17,500 nucleotides of DNA from Trachelipus rathkii. Its lineage: Eukaryota; Arthropoda; Malacostraca; Isopoda; Trachelipodidae. This document shows, in pieces, positions 1 through 8,172 of the stretch; position 1 is the stretch's first letter, and each line of letters begins with the position of its first letter. The stretch lies in NCBI GenBank assembly GCA_015478945.1, contig JABUQX010088727.1:1-17500 (forward strand). The letters are read 5' to 3'. Both the position numbers and the translations under genes were made by a program. Below the pieces are notes generated by a model. That model ran no database searches and was not told where the DNA came from. It saw only the letters and a list, made by a program, of their open reading frames with translations.

Positions 1-991
1 TGTGGATGATGTCCTCCTGATATCAAAGGATTTTAAAGAACACCTACTGCTGATCGAACAGGTCCTACAACGGTTCTCCGAAGCCAATGTCAAAATTAAA
101 ATCAGCAAGTGCAGCTGGGCTCAAAAGGAAATTAAATTTTTAGGACATATTCTCAGTAGGACTGGAATAAGGAAGCTCCCAGAATTTATGGATCAGGTGG
201 ACAAGTTGGAAAGACCAAATAACATAGGAGAACTCAGGCGGTACCTAGGAATGATTAACTTCCAACGTAAGTTCATTAAAAACTGTTCAGGAGTAGCAGC
301 ACCCCTTAGTGCTCTGACAGGAGGGAAAAGAAAGGATAAGATCGAATGGACAGAAGAAAGGATTCAGGCTTTCGAAAACTTAAAGAGACTGATGAAAGAA
401 TCTGTAGAGCTGGCATTTCCGGATTTCACAGAAGGTAGTCCAAAATTAGAGCTTTATGTAGACGCCAGTGGATTTGGTATGGGTGCAGGTCTATGTCAGC
501 AACAAGGAAAGGAAAAAAGAGTAATAGCTTATAACTCTCATTCATTCGATGCGTGTGAAAGAAGAGCATCCACCATAGAGAGGGAATTGTTGGCTATCAG
601 GTGGGGAATCAAGAGTTTCCGTCCATTTTTGTTGGGTCAGGAGTTTATTTTATACACAGATCACCGCCCACTAGTGTACCTCCACACAATGAAGTTAGTA
701 GACAGTAAGTTGGCTCGTGTCTTGGACGATTTAAGCGAGTACAGCTTTCAAATCCATTATTTTCCGGGAAAGGAAAACATCTTTGCTGATACATGGTCCC
801 GTTGTCAAAGGAAACAAGAGGAAGAAACCGATGTCATAAATCTAGAGGCCCTACCAAGAGGTCTAGAAGTAATAAGGGTGGTACCAGGAGGTGCTGATTC
901 TTTGTTTTTGAGCTTGCAGGAAGTTTTAAAAAAGGAACAATTACAGAAGAAGGACCACCAGGAATTAAGGAAATTCTTACTAGAGTTTTGA
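1..991 (+). pseudogene. pol: pol fragment: RT end, RNase H, start of OTU-like domain
   Basis: The window opens inside the RT catalytic box: the first codons read VDD, the end of a (Y)VDD motif. RT palm/thumb motifs follow: FLGHILSRTGI at residues 46-56, then the thumb segment RRYLGMINFQRKFI. Residues about 150-268 are an RNase H of the Ty3/gypsy type, with the four acidic residues in place: YVDAS (D154), ERELLA (E195), YTDHRPL (D220) and ADTWSR (D263). RT copies element RNA into DNA and RNase H removes the RNA template, inside the cytoplasmic virus-like particle. From about residue 290 the protein runs into the start of an OTU-like fold (GGADSLFLSL), then hits TGA. The stop results from a frame change, since the next frame is already open from 898 and continues the domain. 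RNase H looks intact here; RT is cut by the window edge. Confidence 0.93.
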
Positions 992-1260
992 TAAACAACA
1001 GGAAGATGTATGGGTTAGATAAACAACCCAAATCACTCAAGTATTTAAAAACCATCAGTATTTCAGGAAGGGAACCAATCCCAGAGGTATTACTGGCAGC
1101 TAGCGATGAGTTCAACTTGAAGATTTGGCTGCATCACGGGACTTGTTGTTCAGTTGTATATATGGGACCCAAAGCAAGGAAACGAGAAGATTTAAAAAAC
1201 ATTCACATCCAGGTATTAGGAGGTACCCATTTCAATCCATTAAGAGATAATGGTACGTTC
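865..1260 (+). other. OTU-like protease fold, split by a frame change, Cys replaced by Ser
   Basis: Two half-signatures lie about 110 residues apart. The N-terminal half in frame 2 has PGGADSLFLSLQEVL, laid out like the OTU catalytic box DGNCLFRAL, with Ser (codon 899-901) where the nucleophilic Cys should be. The C-terminal half in frame 1 has a strand, LKIWLHHGTCCSVVYMG, then GGTHFNPL, like the OTU His box, with His at 1228-1230. OTU Cys-to-His spacing is about 110 residues in compact members, which fits. The frame changes between 965 and 990, inside the domain. OTU proteases cut ubiquitin chains. Here Ser for Cys and Gly for the preceding Asp predict a non-catalytic copy, perhaps a ubiquitin binder or a relic. 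Assigned by pattern only; a structural search is needed to settle it. Confidence 0.6.
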
Positions 1261-1995
1261 CAGATGAATAAGGATAATACGATAGTAGACGAATTAGCAA
1301 TCGAAGATCAAGAGGTACCATCTGAGGAAGAAAATGAAGGATTCATGGACAGTGAAGAAAGTGAGGCAGAAAACTTATTAGAACACCCACCAGAAGAGGG
1401 ACTAGGGGTAAATCTATTAATGAAGGAAAGAGGACACCAGTCTCGGTTAAGCTGCAACCACAAGTTATCAGGAGTTGCATGGCAAGACATTTCCATTGGC
1501 GAAACATCTAGGTGTGCTTTTTTAGACACAGGATCTGTCATTAGTTTGGTCCAGGAAACTGTCATCAGGGAGTTAGAACCATTTGGACTTATTTTGAGGA
1601 AATGGAGTGTGGACATCACATTAAATGGGATTACCACCAAAATTGTTGAATGCACCACAGCAGTAGCTATCAGGATAGATACACGCTACAGGAAAACAGT
1701 ATTACCATTGGTAGTTGTTAAGGATGGGTTCATTCCGGCATGTTTTCTTTTGGGAATGAACTACTTAGTGGAAACAGAAGCAATTCTGGATTTTGGAGAA
1801 GGCATCATCGCACATGGGGATGATGAGGATCAGGTTAGTGATGGTTTTCTTGTTAATGTATATAATGTAATAGCGTGTGATAATAATAGGATTGATAATA
1901 TCATAACATTAAACGAAATAATGACATTACAGGAAAGATCTAAGGTGATAAAGGAGTTGAAGAAGAGGGTTAAGAATAAAAAAACAAATTCTTAA
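988..1995 (+). pseudogene. pol: pol fragment: OTU-like end, acidic linker, aspartic protease
   Basis: This frame is open from 898; the TTG at 988 is not a credible start, so the segment is a polyprotein piece. Residues about 1-85 complete the OTU-like domain (GGTHFNPL). Residues about 90-145 are a strongly acidic linker. Residues about 165-275 form a retropepsin: the active-site motif FLDTGSVISLV has its Asp at 1525-1527, and the closing LLGMNYL motif lies at 1747-1767, a normal single-domain retropepsin length. Retropepsins dimerise and cut Gag-Pol into mature proteins. The end is Lys-rich, and TAA at 1993 follows an A7 run (1978-1984) where the frame shifts to integrase. Finding PR after RNase H is odd; a second PR could lie upstream, out of view. 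Confidence 0.88.
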
Positions 1996-2002
1996 AACGG
2001 AT

Positions 2003-2914
2003 GTGTCTTTAAAGGAATTTTATAGATATAAGGAGGATCTATTAATAAACAATGCTATATTAGTTAAAAGGATGAAGAACGACAAGTTGTGTGCAGTAAT
2101 AGGGTTTAAACAGATGGTCAGTATTTGTGTAGTAATACACCGAAACATGGCACACATAGGACAAGGAAAACTAACAGACTTGATGGCAAGGTACGTATGG
2201 CATCCAAAAGGGCATACTATAATCCAGGAGGTGTGCAGGACATGTCCCACTTGTCAGCTAAATAAGGTAGATCACAAGGTAATATTCCCACCAGTTTGGA
2301 AAATCCAAGTTGCTAATCCTTTCGAGTTAGTGGCAATTGATGTAATGGCCATGCCAAAAACAAGGAGAGGAAATGTTGCTTGTCTAGTGGCTGTGGACCA
2401 CTGCAGCAAATGGGTCTCAGTCAGACCACTAAAGGATAAATCAGCCAGAAGTGTCACGGGGGCATTTGAAGATCAGATGTTACCAACATTTTTGAGGCCC
2501 CCATACAAGGTTTTAACAGATAATGGGGTGGAATTCAAAAGTAACAGGTTTAGGGACATGCTCAAAAAGTATAACATAGATCATATATTCAGCAGTCCTT
2601 ATAAGCCATCTTCGAACGGGGCAGTAGAGCGCACGAACCGTACGTTTGCAGAGTTCCTGAAGAACATAGTGACAAAGGACCAGGAGTGGGATGACTGCTT
2701 ACCCAGGGTGGTTATAATTTATAACAACACAAAACACTCAGAACTTGGAATAACACCAGCCGAAAAACTATTAACTCAAACACATGAGGAAGGAAAGGTA
2801 TTGCCAATCTCTATGGAGGAGCAAAGCAAATGGAAGGAAGGACACCCAAACTGGCTTCCCTATGCAGTAGGAGTTAAGGTCAAAAGAAAGATTATTTCGG
2901 CAGATCGGTCCTAG
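2003..2914 (+). pseudogene. pol: pol fragment: integrase, zinc-binding domain and DDE core
   Basis: The frame is open from 1961, so GTG at 2003 is only the first nominal start. The zinc-binding domain is visible: two His in IHRNMAHIG, then CRTCPTCQ, the usual HH-CC layout before the core. The catalytic core has D in FELVAIDVM, D in VLTDNGVEF and E in GAVERTN, with 59 and 35 residues between them; D-x35-E is the classic integrase spacing. All three residues are present. Integrase inserts the element's DNA copy into a chromosome. The frame closes at 2912-2914 with a short unrelated end, because it changes near the A-rich stretch at 2882-2889; the C-terminal domain continues in another frame. 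Confidence 0.95.
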
Positions 2915-3282
2915 AGAAAAAACAAGGTGAAAGATATGAAGGGCCATTCACGGTTGTCAAAGTCATAGCGGGAGGAATGACATACGATGTTGAGGGTCAA
3001 GGTAAAACTATGAGGGTCCACTACGCACATTTAAAAGTATGGGCAGACCCACCAGATTACCTCAGGCAGTATTTTGAGAATGAAAAAAATGAGGTCTATT
3101 CACAGCATGAACATAGGATTGAAATAACAACAGAGGATGAAATAGAGGAAGCACCAGTAGGTATCATATACAGTACACTCCCCAATGAAGTAAAAAAGAA
3201 AAAAAGGGTAGGATGGAAAGTAAGGAAACATGGGACCTTCTACAATTGGCCATTGGCAAAGCAAGCCATAAGAAGGATATAG
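2878..3282 (+). pseudogene. pol: pol fragment: integrase C-terminal GPY/F-like domain
   Basis: This frame is open from 2878 and continues the integrase. It reads ERYEGPFTVVKV, then a YDV strand and VHYAHLKVW, matching the SH3-like GPY/F module (...GPF/Y..V..V....Y.V......VH..HLK.W) that follows the DDE core in many Ty3/gypsy integrases and helps bind DNA. No chromodomain is seen after it. The next stretch is acidic, followed by a Lys-rich block (KKKKR) from A6-G-A7 at 3192-3205 and an aromatic patch (GTFYNW) before the stop. The segment overlaps the next reading frame by 70 bases. At the A7 a backward slip of one base would enter that frame. Confidence 0.85.
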
Positions 3283-3782
3283 GAATTCAAACGGAACATT
3301 TAGGAGAGGATAAGGAAACACAAACAGAGGCAGAACCTATTCCATCTCCTATAGATACTAGTGATCTCTTGGATTGGGTCGATTCAGCACCAGAGGATGC
3401 AAATTCAGATGCGGAATTCGACTTACAGAGGTTTGAAAGAGAGTTAAGATTCCCTAATAACAGTTACACCATAGGTATAACCGTTTCAGACGCCACTGAA
3501 GAAGAAGAGGAGGTTCCAGGAAGTATAACTTCGGTACATGATGAGGATATACAGGTAGATAATCATGTTACAAGTAATTTAAATATCCCTTTTTATAATT
3601 TCAGATCCATTCAGGAGGAACTAAGAGAAGTTGGTGAGGATCCTGAACAAATGATGTTGGCTGATAGATCAGAAGGACAAGGAGGAACCCAACAAGGATC
3701 GGAGATTGAACATCGGCCAATGACACGGTCAAGGGTCAGCTCCAGATCTTCCGAATGTACAGAAAAGGGTATTGGAGTATGA
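3213..3782 (+). CDS. acidic C-terminal tail or accessory ORF of the retrotransposon
   Basis: A 189-codon reading frame (open from 3189, first ATG 3213) overlaps the end of the integrase tail and closes just before the purine-rich tract. No enzyme domain is recognised. It is very acidic, with low-complexity Glu runs and few hydrophobic stretches; there is no signal peptide or membrane segment, which argues against an envelope protein. Near the start are GIQTE (residues 24-28) and KETQTE (34-39), and later DIQVD (112-116), all like LC8 dynein-light-chain ligands. The end, RPMTRSR, resembles basic tails seen at the C-terminus of some gypsy-like polyproteins. It may be the true polyprotein end reached by a -1 shift at 3199-3205, or a separate protein. 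Compositional continuity with the acidic stretch before it favours the former. Confidence 0.6.
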   Translation: MESKETWDLLQLAIGKASHKKDIGIQTEHLGEDKETQTEAEPIPSPIDTSDLLDWVDSAPEDANSDAEFDLQRFERELRFPNNSYTIGITVSDATEEEEEVPGSITSVHDEDIQVDNHVTSNLNIPFYNFRSIQEELREVGEDPEQMMLADRSEGQGGTQQGSEIEHRPMTRSRVSSRSSECTEKGIGV

Positions 3783-3805
3783 AAGGAGGGCTGAGGAGAG
3801 AAGGG
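3781..3805 (+). other. candidate polypurine tract before the 3' LTR
   Basis: Almost pure A/G for 25 bases, immediately after the last stop codon and on the element's sense strand, where a polypurine tract is expected to prime plus-strand DNA synthesis. The 3' LTR should start just after it. No clean TG start is obvious: the next bases are CGTCTAG. Confidence 0.6.
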
Positions 3806-3921
3806 CGTCTAGTGGAAACTAGGTTAGTTTACTACTCTTATTTATATTGTTATTGATTTTTCTTTTTTTTCTTTCTCTCTGGTTATTATTATTTGAATTA
3901 TGGGATGTTTTCCCTTCTTTA

Positions 3922-3941
3922 AAGATTGGGTTTCCAATCTT
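3922..3941. other. perfect hairpin 1 (8-bp stem, 4-nt loop)
   Basis: AAGATTGG and its exact reverse complement CCAATCTT flank a GTTT loop. Read directly from the sequence. The right arm contains a CCAAT pentamer. Confidence 0.75.
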
Positions 3942-3958
3942 GAAGGGGTGAGTAGTGT

Positions 3959-3978
3959 CATGAGTCTGATGACTCATG
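3959..3978. promoter_or_regulatory. perfect hairpin 2 with AP-1-like site
   Basis: CATGAGTC and GACTCATG are exact inverted repeats around a TGAT loop. The right arm holds TGACTCA (3970-3976), the AP-1 consensus, and the left arm a near copy. It lies 17 bases after hairpin 1 in the probable LTR start. The structure is seen; a role in transcription or RNA folding is inference. Confidence 0.55.
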
Positions 3979-4586
3979 GCATCTATTTTGTTCAACCTTC
4001 CAATTTTTTTACGAAGCAGAAAAGTGTCCAGGTTAAAAGAAAAACTCATCGTTTTCTCAAAAGAAGTTCGGGTAAACAGTTGTGTTAAGTTCCAGCTTAA
4101 AAGTGCCTGAGTCATTACAAAATTTTGATTGCCGACTTCATAAGGATTTTTACTAAGTTGTTTGTATCAACTTTCCAAGGATTTATTTACGAGCTGTGAT
4201 TCCAGCTTTATAAAGGACAAATTCTCCCAAAAAATTGGTATGTATAGTTAAATATAAAGTGATGTTTACGATAGTTTAAAATCTAAAAGTAGGAATAGGA
4301 TTTATGATTTGCTGTTTAGATTTAACGAAATAGCGTTTAAGTTTAATTAAAATATAGGCAATATTAAAGCGTAAATTGTGGAAAGTTAGATACGAATAAA
4401 CTAGGAGACATTGTTAGAATACGAGGAATTACCAAAGAATATTGTAAAATTTATATATGGGATCTTTTTGGTTTGAAGGACAATGAAAATTATATTAAGA
4501 ATAGTCAATGATAAATGAAAGTTTAGAGTAAGAATGACATGGTAATCTATAGGAAAAGATAGTCAAAAGGATTATGGAGAGGAATC

Positions 4587-4619
4587 GTATATATATATAT
4601 ATATATGTATGTATATATA

Positions 4620-4688
<69 letters not shown>

Positions 4689-4750
4689 TGTATATATATA
4701 TGTATATGTATGTGTATGTATATGTATATGTATGTATGTGTATGTATGTG

Positions 4751-4794
<44 letters not shown>

Positions 4795-5126
4795 ATATAT
4801 ATATAATATATTATATTATAATATATATATATATATATAGAGAGAATATATATATATATATAGTATATTATATATATATATATATATATTATATATGTGT
4901 GTGTGTGTATGTGTATATATAGTATATATATAATATATTATAATATATAATATTATATACATAACAATATATATATATATATATATATACTATAATATAG
5001 TATATATAATATATATCTATATATATATATAATATATAATATATAATATATAGATATATATATATATATGTATGTATGTATGTATATATATATGTATGTA
5101 TGTGTGTGTGCGTGTGTATGCGTGTT
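4587..5126. repeat. (AT)n array with TATG/TGTG variants
   Basis: About 540 bases of AT dinucleotide with frequent phase slips (TATT, AATA) and blocks of TATG and GTGT. Reading frames in it, giving Tyr-Ile and Val-Tyr repeats, are artefacts of the array. The following 130 bases (5127-5256) are ordinary AT-rich DNA with nothing recognisable. Confidence 0.97.
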
Positions 5127-5256
5127 GATACGTACATAGTTAAAAACACATATAAAGGTAAAATAAGGACCTTTTAAGATATGAGAGGCCCACATTTGAG
5201 AAGGGGGCGCACATACAATTTAGGTTACAGTTGCGGTCGAAGGAATAGGTTAAATT

Positions 5257-5499
<243 letters not shown>

Positions 5500-5675
5500 G
5501 TATCGTTATTGCTATTTCCGTTATTATATCTAATATTTAGGGGTTATGAGTGTTAGTGTATATTATATTATTTCTCGAGGTATTAATATCATTAGGTTAA
5601 CTGATTTGAGTGTCAGGTTCTATTATATCATTTAACCGGTTTATAAATATTATTTGTACGCAAGGTTTTGGGGGG

Positions 5676-5792
<117 letters not shown>

Positions 5793-5906
5793 GGTAACGG
5801 CTATTAATTGTTATTCCGATAGCGTGGATAACTATTGGCGTTATTAAATTTATATTTTGCCATTAGTGAGCCAATAATTAATGGTTGGTTATTTTATGAT
5901 TTTCAG

Positions 5907-6003
5907 GGAGACGAGTTTTGGAGACGGATTTGGAGACGAGTTTGGAGACGAGTCTAGAGCCGAGCTTACAACCGAGTTCAGAGCTGAGTCTAGGACCCAA
6001 CTC
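5907..6003 (+). repeat. degenerate 12-bp minisatellite (GGAGACGAGTTT-like)
   Basis: Eight consecutive 12-base units can be laid out from 5907, with one extra T after the first. The first four are near GGAGACGAGTTT; later ones drift (AGAGCCGAGCTT, AGAGCTGAGTCT) but keep the phase. A 78-codon frame (5918-6154) reads the units as ETSL-like tetrapeptides, but nothing shows that it is expressed. Confidence 0.75.
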
Positions 6004-6647
6004 AAGAATTGGATTCCGATCGGACTCAGACGCAAGGTTAAGTTCAATAAGGTCACGGCCGGATATTAAGGCCAAGGCTGCAATTAATAGCCAACTAAGC
6101 TTCCAGCTGAACTTAGAGGCCCAAGTTAACCCTAGGTTAGCTACTGAGGTTTAAAAAAAACAGACTACGGAAGATTCCCAAGGTCGAAAGGTCACACAGG
6201 CTCGTGTGTCAGTGGATCAAGGTTATTCAAAGGAGTAAAGAGCACTTTCCTAAGGATCATTAGTCTGAATAACGACGTTAAAAAGGAAGTATTACTCTTG
6301 TAACTTTTATGAATAATTTAAACTGAAATTGTAAATAATAAACATAACCCGGGTTTACATTGTATTGTATATTTTGTTCGAACTGAATTTGTATATAATA
6401 TTTAGCTTAGGTTAGTAATAGGGTGTATATAAATTAAAGTTAAAACAGACATAGGTAGATAGGATTAATATTGAAAATACGTAATTATTCATATTATTTA
6501 TTATATATAGAAAGAAAATCAACTTTCGTGTCTTTCAATCCCTTTTGTTCTTATTTTCACTGTAACAGGAAAAGTCCTCTGTAAAGGAACGCAACCTTGC
6601 CTCCCTCATTTAAAAAGGAGTGGCTCCACAGATTCATTACCATTTCA
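6004..6647. other. non-coding stretch, possible U5-like end
   Basis: No gene is recognised. There is an AATAAA at 6337-6342. The T-rich stretch ending TTCACTGTAACA (about 6557-6568) resembles the end of an LTR (…CA), so it might be the outer edge of the 3' LTR that began near 3806. This is weak, because no matching 5' LTR or target duplication is visible. Confidence 0.2.
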
Positions 6648-6673
6648 ATATATATATATATATATATATATAT

Positions 6674-6717
<44 letters not shown>

Positions 6718-6723
6718 GTATAT

Positions 6724-6792
<69 letters not shown>
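6648..6792. repeat. (AT)n array
   Basis: About 145 bases of AT dinucleotide with occasional TATT and AAATG interruptions. Frames through it are artefacts. Confidence 0.97.
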
Positions 6793-6793
<1 letters not shown>

Positions 6794-6956
6794 CTCTAGT
6801 GTAGATAAAACTGTGATAATAAATAGAATAAATAGAGCTTATTAATCCGAGGTCCTTTCGCCGATTTCCATAAAACCTATTTCTCTTCTCTGAAAATATC
6901 AAAATTATGTTGTAATTAAGGATAATCGTAATGGTAATGAAAACCACCGGTGTACA

Positions 6957-7003
6957 CCCCCCCCGCCCCCCCCCCCCCCGCTCAAAAAAAAGAAAAAAAA
7001 AAG
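6957..7003. repeat. C-tract followed by A-tract
   Basis: C8-G-C14-G-CTC followed by A9-G-A10. A long homopolymer pair in otherwise unremarkable AT-rich DNA. The stretch 7004-7519 holds no recognisable gene on either strand. Confidence 0.9.
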
Positions 7004-7520
7004 CAAACTTACAATCACTCAAAATAAGTTAAAATGTGACGTTTTTTTAATGATATAAATGCTTTTGGTACTTTATTAAATCAGGGGGCAATAAAAAATT
7101 TAAGCTTTGTAAGGTTGGGGAAACTGGGAAATGCATTTTATGATTCTAAATTTATGAAACAGAAAATGAGACAAACTTTCCTTGTAATGGTGAATTTTCA
7201 TATATAATTTAATTAATATTAACAAAAAAGTAAAGATAAATTGATATCTATTTTTTTGGCCTTCACATCTAAGCTTATAAAATGAGCAAGCTTAAGCAAT
7301 TTATTTCAGTTTAAATTTGATGTATCTTAGAAATGTTTGTTGAGCGAATTTGGACGGACTGAAAGGTTTTTTTATATTAACGAATACCGTAGGGTGAAAT
7401 ACACTTTGCCATCCACGCATGGCAGACCACCCGCGGACTACCGCAAGCTTCTGGCAAAACCGGTGCCTAAAATTAAAATTAATTCTTTTTTCGTATAACA
7501 ATGAAAGAAGGCAATCTTAG

Positions 7521-7688
7521 CGTAGGTAAATAATTCAGAGATAGCATTACCAACCATTCCGATACTAATTTTATTATTGACCCCTGGTTTAATAAAGGAC
7601 CATGCGTAGGTAAATAATTCAGAGATAGCATTACCAACCATTCCGATACTAATTTTATTATTGACCCCTGGTTTAATAAAGGACCATG
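7521..7688. repeat. exact 84-bp tandem duplication
   Basis: The 84 bases 7521-7604 are repeated without a difference at 7605-7688. The shared unit begins CGTAGGTAAATAATTC and ends AAAGGACCATG. The period is a multiple of three, and on the minus strand a frame (7438-7641) runs through the junction as a 28-residue repeat, but no family is recognised and the frame looks fortuitous. Perfect identity implies a recent event or an assembly artefact. The flank 7689-8160 has nothing beyond AT-rich sequence leading to the next transposon. Confidence 0.95.
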
Positions 7689-8172
7689 CCTTTAATTAGA
7701 AAAAAGTTAACAAAATCCATCGGATCCTGCGATATAAATGCGGATCATTTGTCTTTAAAAACACCATAAGCCTATGAAAAAGCTATAAAAAATAGCATAC
7801 TCCAGTAGGATTAGTTTTACATGTTGCAAATGTGAAATTTCAAAACTTCATGACTCCTTCAGGCTTATTTCACGTGTTCTTTTTTTACGTTTTTCTTTCT
7901 TTGCAGTTAATTTTAAACATTTCATGTAAGCTTCAGGAAAGTCTGAAACTGCCTTTTTTTAAAAATTATTTTCTCCATAGACAAATATTATAAAAACGAA
8001 ATTATTTGGTGTGGCTCCGTTTGTTTTCATTAAGATTTTTCTTAATTACAATATATTTTTGACATTTTTAGTAAGTTTCATTGAAATCAGCGGAACGTGT
8101 TAGGGTCAATATGGACCGAATGAATTTTGTTCAGCAAATGTTCCTTAAATTTTCCTAAAATTACTTTGCTGG

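Larger units (their letters stand above)
1..3805 (+). mobile_element. Ty3/gypsy-like LTR retrotransposon, 3' part
   Basis: A run of retroelement domains reads on the plus strand from the window edge to a purine-rich tract: RT end, RNase H, OTU-like domain, aspartic protease, integrase with HHCC and DDE signatures, GPY/F-like tail and acidic tail. RT before integrase places it with Ty3/gypsy-like elements rather than Ty1/copia. The 5' LTR, primer-binding site, gag and most of RT lie outside the window. The reading frame changes four times (frames 2, 1, 2, 1, 3), each close to a short homopolymer, so this copy is either decayed or carries sequencing indels. The position of the protease after RNase H is unusual. 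The class is confident; the clade within Ty3/gypsy is not assigned. Confidence 0.93.
3806..4586 (+). other. probable 3' LTR / 3' flank, non-coding
   Basis: Follows the purine tract, so it should begin the 3' LTR, but the 5' LTR is outside the window and neither boundary can be fixed by comparison. It holds a T-rich stretch (3837-3895), two perfect hairpins (3922-3941 and 3959-3978), a TATA-like TTTATAAAGG at 4207-4216 and an AATAAA at about 4393. These could be promoter and poly(A) signals, but such matches are common in AT-rich DNA. The LTR may end before the AT array at 4587, or may extend to about 6568 with SSR growth inside it. Confidence 0.35.

Noticed and set aside
834..2457. Minus-strand frames of 60-116 codons opposite the pol domains
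   Set aside because: Shadows of the plus-strand retrotransposon frames; no motif of their own.
3200..3206. Canonical A-AAA-AAG frameshift heptamer
   Set aside because: The heptamer is present but its codon phase does not match the incoming integrase frame; only the less standard A7 slip would work.
3213..3782. Envelope gene for the retrotransposon
   Set aside because: The frame lies in the env position but has no signal peptide, membrane segment or Cys pattern, and is acidic and low in hydrophobic residues.
4574..5195. Several overlapping frames on both strands with Tyr-Ile-Val repeats
   Set aside because: They are translations of the AT/TG array; composition is fully explained by the repeat.
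7438..7641. Minus-strand 67-codon frame with a 28-residue repeat
   Set aside because: Arises because the 84-bp duplication is a multiple of three; no family similarity and no start context.
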